Shown: positions 1 to 6,004 of the stretch, piece after piece
Layout of the letters: each line of letters opens with the position of its first letter
Numbering within the stretch: the first letter of the stretch is position 1
Assembly: GCA_046294815.1 (NCBI GenBank)
Contig: JBKBOJ010000009.1
Location: 1 to 52,837 of the forward strand
Direction: 5' to 3'
Length of the DNA: 52,837 bases
DNA from: Pelomonas sp046294815
GTDB lineage: Bacteria > Pseudomonadota > Gammaproteobacteria > Burkholderiales > Burkholderiaceae_C
Position numbers and translations under genes: made by a program
Notes under the pieces: generated by a model
Database searches by the model: none
Told to the model about the DNA's origin: nothing
Seen by the model: the letters and a program-made list of their open reading frames with translations, nothing else

Positions 1-1
1 C

Positions 2-1762
2 CCGGGGCACTCCGGCGGCGTGGCCTTCCTGAAGAGCCCCGTGGGCCAGATGTTCCACCAGTTCTTCGGCGAGAACATGCTGCGCGCCGACGTCTGCAAC
101 GCCGTGGAGGAACTGGGCCAGTTGCTGGACCACACCGGGCCGGTTGCCGCGTCCGAGAAGAATGCTGCGCGCATCTTCAACGCGGACCACTGCTTCTTCG
201 TCACCAACGGCACGTCCACGTCCAACAAGATGGTCTGGCACCACACGGTGGCGCCGGGCGACGTGGTGGTCGTCGATCGCAACTGCCACAAGAGCAACCT
301 GCACGCCATCATCATGTGTGGCGCGATCCCCGTCTTCCTGACGCCGACGCGCAACCACTACGGCATCATCGGCCCCATCCCGGAGAGCGAGTTCAGCCCC
401 GAGGCCATCCGCGCCAAGATCGCGGCCAACCCGCTGCTCGCGCACGTTGACCCGCAGACCGTCAAGCCCGCCATCGTCACGCTGACGCAGAGCACCTACG
501 ACGGCGTGCTCTACAACACCGAAACCATCAAGAAGAAGCTCGACGGCTACATCCCGACGCTGCACTTCGACGAGGCCTGGCTGCCGCACGCGGCGTTCCA
601 CGACTTCTACGGCCAGTTCCACGCGATGGGCAAGAACCGCACGCGCCCCAAGGAGGCAATGGTCTACGCGACCCAGTCCACGCACAAGCTGCTGGCGGGC
701 ATCTCGCAGGCCTCGCAGGTGTTGGTGCAGGACTCGCAGACCGTCAAGCTGGACAAGCACCTCTTCAACGAGGCCTATCTGATGCACACCAGCACCAGCC
801 CGCAATATTCCATCATCGCGAGCTGCGACGTGGCCGCCGCGATGATGGAGCCGCCCGGTGGTACGGCGCTGGTCGAGGAGAGCATCCGCGAGTCGCTGGA
901 CTTCCGTCGCGCGATGCGCAAGGTCGAGAGCGACTACGGTGACGACTGGTGGTTCAAGGTTTGGGGGCCGGACTATCTGCGCGCCGAAGAGGGCAGCGAG
1001 CCCGTGTCGGCCGACTGGATGCTGCGCGCCGACGAGGACTGGCATGGCTTCGGCGCGCTGGCCGAGGGCTTCAACATGCTGGACCCGATCAAGTCCACCA
1101 TCATCACGCCCGGGCTGGACATGGAGGGGCGCTTTGCCGCCACCGGCATCCCGGCGTCGGTCGTCACCAAGTTCCTCGTCGAGCACGGCGTGGTGGTCGA
1201 GAAGACGGGCCTCTACTCGTTCTTCATCATGTTCACCATCGGCATCACCAAGGGCCGCTGGAACACACTGCTGACCGCGCTGCAGCAGTTCAAGGACGAC
1301 TACGACAAGAATGCGCCGCTGTGGCGCATCCTGCCGGAGTTCTGCGCCAAGTTCCCCAAGTACGAGCGCATGGGCCTGCGCGACCTCTGCCAGAGCATCC
1401 ACCAGGCCTACTCGGAAGGCGACATCGCGCGGCTGACCACGGACATGTACCTGTCCAACCTGCAGCCGGCCATGACGCCCACCGACGCCTATGCCCACAT
1501 CGCGCAGCGCAAGACCGAGCGGGTTGGCATCGATGAGCTGGAGGGCCGCATCACCACCTCGCTGCTGACGCCTTATCCGCCCGGCATCCCGCTGCTGATC
1601 CCCGGCGAGCGCTTCAACAAGAAGATCGTCGACTACCTGAAGTTCACGCGCAGCTTCAATGCCAAGTTCCCGGGCTTCGCGACCGACGTGCACGGTCTCG
1701 TGCATGAGATCGACGAAGAAACCGGACGCGGCTTCTACTACGTGGACTGCGTCAAGGCCTGA
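2..1762 (+). CDS. Orn/Lys/Arg decarboxylase family protein, 5' truncated by window edge
   Basis: PLP-dependent basic amino acid decarboxylase of the large (about 750 aa) bacterial AdiA/LdcC/SpeF type; it removes the carboxyl group of arginine, lysine or ornithine to give a polyamine or its precursor. The frame is open from base 2, so about 170 N-terminal residues (wing domain and start) lie outside; 586 codons are visible. The first residues read PGHSGGVAFLKSPVGQ, the family's entry to the PLP fold. The PLP lysine is in STHKLL (codon 686-688), and the aspartate of HFDEAW upstream fits the cofactor-binding Asp. The C-terminal domain ends with LTPYPPGIPLLIPGE, typical of the family. Substrate cannot be decided from sequence alone. 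It is followed by 340 bp without a gene. The family call is secure. Confidence 0.93.
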   Translation, partial: PGHSGGVAFLKSPVGQMFHQFFGENMLRADVCNAVEELGQLLDHTGPVAASEKNAARIFNADHCFFVTNGTSTSNKMVWHHTVAPGDVVVVDRNCHKSNLHAIIMCGAIPVFLTPTRNHYGIIGPIPESEFSPEAIRAKIAANPLLAHVDPQTVKPAIVTLTQSTYDGVLYNTETIKKKLDGYIPTLHFDEAWLPHAAFHDFYGQFHAMGKNRTRPKEAMVYATQSTHKLLAGISQASQVLVQDSQTVKLDKHLFNEAYLMHTSTSPQYSIIASCDVAAAMMEPPGGTALVEESIRESLDFRRAMRKVESDYGDDWWFKVWGPDYLRAEEGSEPVSADWMLRADEDWHGFGALAEGFNMLDPIKSTIITPGLDMEGRFAATGIPASVVTKFLVEHGVVVEKTGLYSFFIMFTIGITKGRWNTLLTALQQFKDDYDKNAPLWRILPEFCAKFPKYERMGLRDLCQSIHQAYSEGDIARLTTDMYLSNLQPAMTPTDAYAHIAQRKTERVGIDELEGRITTSLLTPYPPGIPLLIPGERFNKKIVDYLKFTRSFNAKFPGFATDVHGLVHEIDEETGRGFYYVDCVKA

Positions 1763-1937
1763 TCGCGTTCAGCTCATCAAGCCCCGGACCTGCGGCGTGA
1801 GCGGGCCCAGGGGCGAACCAGCGTTCCAGCGTCGCGCCGAACTGCCGCGGCGACGTGCTGGGGATCAGCGCAGCGCGACGACGCGCGCATGGCTGCCTGG
1901 CTGGGGCAGTGACGCCTGCCGGTCCTTTGAATTAGGG

Positions 1938-1954
1938 TGTCGGTCTGCATGACA
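1938..1954. promoter_or_regulatory. Inverted repeat upstream of PEP-CTERM gene, possible activator site
   Basis: TGTC-N9-GACA forms a dyad about 110 bp upstream of the sigma-54-like -12 element. That is the distance at which enhancer-binding proteins usually bind. The rest of 1763-2049 shows no convincing gene or terminator. The role is inferred from position only. Confidence 0.25.
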
Positions 1955-2049
1955 GTTCGCCGTCACGACAGGTGCTCCAGCGCCATGTGTGCGCCGGCGC
2001 AGGCCGGGAAGCGCCGCTGAATCAGTGACTTGCGTGAACTGGGACACCC

Positions 2050-2066
2050 TGGCATGCCCCATGCTT
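2050..2066 (+). promoter_or_regulatory. Sigma-54 (RpoN)-like -24/-12 promoter
   Basis: TGGCATG-CCCC-ATGCTT matches the sigma-54 consensus TGGCACR-N4-TTGCW at the GG (-24) and GC (-12) with correct spacing. The GC is at 2063-2064, so transcription would start near 2076. The Shine-Dalgarno TAGGAG (2091-2096) and the ATG at 2103 follow at sensible distances. Regulation of PEP-CTERM genes by the PrsK/PrsR pair with RpoN is known in some floc-forming betaproteobacteria. No prsK/prsR lies in this window. Confidence 0.5.
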
Positions 2067-2102
2067 TCGGCTGGCCCGTCCCCCACTGAGTAGGAGCGCC
2101 CC

Positions 2103-2804
2103 ATGAGAACGACTTGCAAACTCATCGCTGTGGCCGTTGCCGCACTGACGCTGGCCGGCGCCGCGAACGCCGTGCCGGTGGCCCTGACCAAGCTGACCGG
2201 GTTGACTGGCGGCACGCTGGCCAACACCGCGGTCTACAAGGCCGACCTGTCCAGCATCGGGTTGGCCAACATCCTGTCCATCGGCATCCGCGACAACAGT
2301 GGTGCGCAGGGGGGGGCGCCGGGCCGGTTCTCGGGCTTTGACCTGGACGCCATCAAGCTGTCGTACGCCGACTGCGCCGATGCGGCCTGCGCCAAGGCTG
2401 CGGTCGGGCTGTCGGTGTTCGACTTCGATGCTGGCACGGTGTTCGTGCCGGGCTCACAGCGCGCGCCGGCCGACGCCAAGCTGTTCGGCACCAATGGCGC
2501 CGGCACGGCGCCGGATAACGCGGTGGCCACGCTGGGCTTCTTCGACGCGGAGTCCACGGTGGGTCCCGGCGCCAACGGCTTCATCAGCCTGGGCGACAAC
2601 GGCGCCATCGACTTCAACCTGACGGCGCTGACTTCCACCGCGGGCCTGTTCCTCTACCTCGGTGAGGTGGGTGACAACGGCGAGGTCGCGGCGGGCTCCA
2701 TCCTCGTGCGCGACCGTGCCGCTACCGTGCCCGAACCCGGCGGCCTGGCGCTGCTGGGCCTGGCGGCGGCGGGGGCCGCCTCCTGGCGCCGGCGCCGCGG
2801 CTGA
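2103..2804 (+). CDS. PEP-CTERM sorting domain-containing protein
   Basis: Secreted surface protein handled by the exosortase/PEP-CTERM system. The 233 aa start with a Sec signal peptide (about residues 1-23, ending ANA). A Gly/Ala/Asp-rich beta-type body with two Cys in DCADAAC follows. The C-terminal tripartite sorting signal is VPEPGG (from residue 209), a hydrophobic segment, and a WRRRRG tail. The body, with GFISLGDNGAIDFNL, resembles other PEP-CTERM proteins of unknown function. The start is supported by TAGGAG 7 nt upstream. A G8 tract (2309-2316) lies in codons 69-72. The exosortase and its regulators are not in the window. The protein's biological role is unknown; a matrix or floc role is only inferred from family context. 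Confidence 0.9.
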   Translation: MRTTCKLIAVAVAALTLAGAANAVPVALTKLTGLTGGTLANTAVYKADLSSIGLANILSIGIRDNSGAQGGAPGRFSGFDLDAIKLSYADCADAACAKAAVGLSVFDFDAGTVFVPGSQRAPADAKLFGTNGAGTAPDNAVATLGFFDAESTVGPGANGFISLGDNGAIDFNLTALTSTAGLFLYLGEVGDNGEVAAGSILVRDRAATVPEPGGLALLGLAAAGAASWRRRRG

Positions 2805-2805
2805 T

Positions 2806-2823
2806 GCGGCGCGTGGGCGCCGC
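2806..2823. terminator. GC hairpin between convergent genes
   Basis: GCGGCGC-GTGG-GCGCCGC, with 7-bp perfect arms, exactly fills the gap between the stop codons of the PEP-CTERM gene and fabI. It has no U-tract on either strand, so it may only help termination or protect 3' ends. Confidence 0.4.
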
Positions 2824-3606
2824 TCAGGCGTCCATCGCCATCGCGGTGTGGCTGAAGCCGCCGTCCACGTAGATGATCTCCGCGCTGATGCCGGCGGCAA
2901 GGTCGGACAGCAGGAAGGCGGCGGTGTTGCCGACGTCGTCGATGGTCACGTTGCGGCGGATCGGCGCCTGCGCCGCGAACTGGCCCAGCAGCTTGCCGAA
3001 GTCCTTGATGCCGGACGCCGCCAGCGTCTTGATCGGGCCGGCCGAAATGCCGTTGACCCGCACGCCTTTGGCGCCCAGCGCCTGCGCCAGGTAGCGCACG
3101 CTGGCCTCCAGGCTGGCCTTGGCCAGGCCCATGGTGTTGTAGTTGGGCACAACGCGGATGGCGCCCAGGTAGCTCAGTGTCAGCAGCGCGGCGCCGGGGC
3201 GCAGGCGCGGTGCCGCCAGCTTGGCCATGGCCGGGAAGCTGAAGGCCGAGATGTCGTGCGCGATCCGGAAGTTCTCGCGCGTCAAACCTTCGAGGAAATC
3301 ACCGGCGATGGCCTCGCGTGGCGCGAAGCCGATGGAGTGGACCAAGCCGTCGAACTCCGGCCAGACCTCGCCGAGCTGGTCGAACAGGGCTTGCATCTGC
3401 TCGTCACTGGTCACGTCGCAGTCGTAGACCAGCTTGGAGCCGAACTCCGCGGCGAACTCGGTGATGCGATCCTTGAAGCGCTCGCCCTGGTAGCTGAAGG
3501 CCAGCTCTGCCCCTTCACGGTGGCAGGCGCGGGCGATGCCGTAGGCGATGGAGCGGTTGGACAGCACGCCCGTGATCAGCAGCCGCTTGCCGGCGAGAAA
3601 GCCCAT
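2824..3606 (-). CDS. fabI: Enoyl-[acyl-carrier-protein] reductase (NADH) FabI
   Basis: Catalyses the last step of each fatty acid elongation cycle, reducing trans-2-enoyl-ACP with NADH in the cytoplasm. The 260 aa make an SDR-type Rossmann fold: the N-terminal cofactor stretch GKRLLITGVLSNRSIAYGIA, then catalytic Tyr146, Tyr156 and Lys163 (SYLGA and NYNTMGLAK), the same positions as in E. coli FabI. It ends with EIIYVDGGFSHTAMAMDA. The start MGFLAGKR was chosen because it is preceded by AGGAGA and matches the family; the open frame continues 27 codons upstream without family resemblance. It is convergent with the PEP-CTERM gene and divergent from rimP. It is the target of triclosan in organisms that rely on FabI. 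Confidence 0.97.
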   Translation of the reverse strand: MGFLAGKRLLITGVLSNRSIAYGIARACHREGAELAFSYQGERFKDRITEFAAEFGSKLVYDCDVTSDEQMQALFDQLGEVWPEFDGLVHSIGFAPREAIAGDFLEGLTRENFRIAHDISAFSFPAMAKLAAPRLRPGAALLTLSYLGAIRVVPNYNTMGLAKASLEASVRYLAQALGAKGVRVNGISAGPIKTLAASGIKDFGKLLGQFAAQAPIRRNVTIDDVGNTAAFLLSDLAAGISAEIIYVDGGFSHTAMAMDA

Positions 3607-3666
3607 TCGTGTCTCCTGTGAGGTCTCAAACAGCCCGCGATTCTGGCATGCGATGGCGCCCGCGGC

Positions 3667-3695
3667 TTGCCGGCACGGGACTTGCACGGTACAAT
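3667..3695 (+). promoter_or_regulatory. Sigma-70 promoter of the rimP-nusA-infB operon
   Basis: The -35 TTGCCG (3667-3672) and -10 TACAAT (3690-3695) are separated by 17 bp. Transcription should start near 3702, giving a leader of about 155 nt before rimP. The fabI start lies divergently 60 bp upstream. Confidence 0.65.
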
Positions 3696-3786
3696 GCGCG
3701 CTTCACTGGAAATGAAAGCTGCTTTTAGAGCAAGCTTTCAACGAGCCCCGGACGATATCCCCCGGCGCAGGATTCTGGTGAACGAG

Positions 3787-3815
3787 TGGGCGGATTCATC
3801 CAGCCCATTTTTTTT
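3787..3815 (+). terminator. Intrinsic terminator in the rimP leader (candidate attenuator)
   Basis: TGGGC/GCCCA outer arms and a GGA/TCC inner stem (one bulged A) are followed by eight T residues (3808-3815) and another T-rich stretch. The hairpin lies between the promoter at 3667-3695 and the rimP start at 3857, so it would end transcription prematurely. Premature terminators ahead of rimP are known in other proteobacteria (the rimP-leader idea). NusA, encoded in this operon, itself influences hairpin termination. Confidence 0.55.
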
Positions 3816-3856
3816 GCTTTTTCGATTTTCTAGACACCCCGGATCGCAGACCCCGC

Positions 3857-4480
3857 ATGAGTTGGCAAACCGCTGTAGAGACGACCGTGACCGGCCTCGG
3901 TTACGAACTCGTGGACTGCGAACGCAGCGCCGGCGGACTGCTGCGCGTGACCATCGACAAGCTGGCGTCTCAGGCGGCTGCCGGCGAGCTGGTTACGGTG
4001 GACGACTGCGAAAAGGTGACCCGCCAGCTGCAGTACGTGCTGGAGGTCGAAGGCTGTGACTACGCCCGGCTCGAGGTGTCATCCCCGGGGCTGGACCGGC
4101 CGCTGCGCAACGCGGCACATTACGCGCGTTTTGCCGGGCAGGAGATCGACATCACACTGAGGCTGCCCTTCCAGGGGCGTAAGAAGTATCGCGGCGTGCT
4201 CAGTGCGCAGCCGGGGACGGCGAGCGACCAGGCCTGGCGCCTGGTGTTCGACGACGGCGTGGCCGAGCAGGCGCTGGATTTCACGCTGGATGAGGTCCGC
4301 GAAGCCCGTCTGGTGCCTGTGATCAGTTTCAAAGGGCGTGGCGGCGAGCCTGCCCCGGATCGCAAGCCCGGCCAGCGAGGCGTCATCAAGCCGAAGAAGG
4401 CGGCCATCAAGAAACAAGCGGGTGAGCCCATCAAGGCGGCGCCCGGCCAAGACAAGGTTGACGGAGGTCTCAAGCAATGA
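3857..4480 (+). CDS. rimP: Ribosome maturation factor RimP
   Basis: Cytoplasmic assembly factor for the 30S subunit. The 207 aa comprise an N-terminal alpha/beta domain (about 1-85, ending with the family signature SSPGLDRPL) and a C-terminal Sm-like barrel (about 88-150). A Lys-rich tail of about 45 residues, longer than in E. coli RimP (about 150 aa), follows; such tails are common in Burkholderiales. It is the first gene of the rimP-nusA-infB-rbfA-truB operon. Its stop overlaps the nusA start (ATGA at 4477-4480), which predicts translational coupling. Enteric operons place an initiator tRNA gene (metY) upstream, and none is seen here. Confidence 0.96.
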   Translation: MSWQTAVETTVTGLGYELVDCERSAGGLLRVTIDKLASQAAAGELVTVDDCEKVTRQLQYVLEVEGCDYARLEVSSPGLDRPLRNAAHYARFAGQEIDITLRLPFQGRKKYRGVLSAQPGTASDQAWRLVFDDGVAEQALDFTLDEVREARLVPVISFKGRGGEPAPDRKPGQRGVIKPKKAAIKKQAGEPIKAAPGQDKVDGGLKQ

Positions 4481-5955
4481 ACCGCGAAATGTTGATGCTG
4501 GTGGACGCGATCTCGCGCGAGAAGAGCGTGGAACGTGATGTCGTGTTCGGCGCGGTGGAAGCCGCGCTGGCATCGGCCACCAAGAAGATTTATGGCGGTG
4601 AGGCCGACATCCGCGTCAGCGTGGACCGCGACTCCGGCGAGTACGAAACCTTCCGCCGCTGGCATGTCGTGCCCAACGAGGCCGGCCTGCAGAACCCCGA
4701 TGCCGAGATCCTGCTGTTCGAGGCCCAGGAGCAGATTCCCGACATCGAGGTCGACGATCACATCGAGGAGCCCATCGAGTCCGTGCCCATCGGCCGCATC
4801 GGTGCCCAGGCCGCCAAGCAGGTCATCCTGCAAAAGATTCGTGACGCTGAGCGCGAGCAGTTGCTGAACGACTTCATGTCGCGCGGCGAGAAGATCTTCG
4901 TCGGCACCGTCAAGCGCCTGGACAAGGGCGACGTCATCGTCGAGAGCGGCCGCGTCGAAGGGCGCCTCAAGCGCAGCGAGATGATCCCCAAGGAGAACCT
5001 GCGCACCGGTGACCGCGTGCGCGCCGTCATCCTTGGAGTGGACCCGACACAGCGCGGCCCGCAGATCATGCTGTCGCGCTCCAGCCCGGAGTTCATGAAG
5101 GAGCTCTTCGCCCAGGAAGTGCCGGAGATCGAACAAGGCCTGCTGGAGATCAAGAGCTGTGCCCGCGACGCCGGCAGCCGCGCCAAGATTGCCGTCGTCA
5201 GCCATGACCGCCGGGTGGACCCCATCGGCACCTGCGTCGGCGTGCGCGGCTCGCGCGTCAACGCCGTGACGACCGAGCTGGCCGGCGAGCGTGTGGACAT
5301 CGTGCTGTGGAGCGAGGATCCGGCCCAGTTCGTCATCGGCGCGCTGGCCCCGGCCAATGTGCAGTCCATCGTCGTCGACGAGGAGCGCCACGCGATGGAC
5401 GTGGTGGTGGACGAGGAGAACCTCGCCATCGCCATTGGCCGCGGTGGCCAGAACGTGCGGCTGGCTTCCGAGCTGACCGGCTGGCGCATCAACATCATGT
5501 CTGCCGAGGAATCCGCCGCCAAGCAGGAGCAGGAGACCGAGAGCATCCGCAAGCTGTTCGTCGAGAAGCTCGACGTGGACGCCGAGGTCGCCGACATCCT
5601 GATCGCCGAAGGCTTCACCAGCCTGGAGGAAGTGGCCTACGTCCCCATGCAGGAAATGCTGGAGATCGAGGCCTTCGATGAGGACACCGTCGCCGAGCTG
5701 CGCACCCGTGCCAAGGATGCGTTGCTGACGATGGAAATCGCCAAGGAAGAGAAGGTCGAGGAGGTCTCGCAGGACCTGCGCGATCTCGAAGGCATCACGC
5801 CCGAGTTGCTGGCCAAGCTGGCGGCGGGCGACATCCACACCCGCGACGACCTGGCCGACCTGGCCGTGGACGAGCTGGTCGAACTGTCCGGCATGGACGA
5901 GGCGGCTGCGCGCGCGCTGATCATGAAGGCCCGCGAACACTGGTTCAACGCCTGA
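4477..5955 (+). CDS. nusA: Transcription termination/antitermination factor NusA
   Basis: Binds RNA polymerase and nascent RNA, stimulates pausing and intrinsic termination, and takes part in rRNA antitermination. The 492 aa (E. coli 495) show the N-terminal RNAP-binding domain (about 1-125), an S1 domain (about 135-200, GTVKRLDKGDVIVESG), KH1 and KH2 (about 230-345, with AIGRGGQNVRLASELTGW) and two C-terminal acidic helix-hairpin-helix repeats (about 370-490). GGAGG lies 9 nt before the ATG, which overlaps the rimP stop. The downstream gap to infB is 49 bp. Confidence 0.98.
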   Translation: MNREMLMLVDAISREKSVERDVVFGAVEAALASATKKIYGGEADIRVSVDRDSGEYETFRRWHVVPNEAGLQNPDAEILLFEAQEQIPDIEVDDHIEEPIESVPIGRIGAQAAKQVILQKIRDAEREQLLNDFMSRGEKIFVGTVKRLDKGDVIVESGRVEGRLKRSEMIPKENLRTGDRVRAVILGVDPTQRGPQIMLSRSSPEFMKELFAQEVPEIEQGLLEIKSCARDAGSRAKIAVVSHDRRVDPIGTCVGVRGSRVNAVTTELAGERVDIVLWSEDPAQFVIGALAPANVQSIVVDEERHAMDVVVDEENLAIAIGRGGQNVRLASELTGWRINIMSAEESAAKQEQETESIRKLFVEKLDVDAEVADILIAEGFTSLEEVAYVPMQEMLEIEAFDEDTVAELRTRAKDALLTMEIAKEEKVEEVSQDLRDLEGITPELLAKLAAGDIHTRDDLADLAVDELVELSGMDEAAARALIMKAREHWFNA

Positions 5956-6004
5956 GCAAGCACATCCACCGCGCCGCACCGAAAGCAATCTGAAGGATCC
6001 CCAC

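Noticed and set aside
3607..3856. Initiator tRNA gene (metY) expected upstream of rimP in enterics
   Set aside because: No cloverleaf or T-loop-like sequence is visible; the region holds only a promoter and a terminator.
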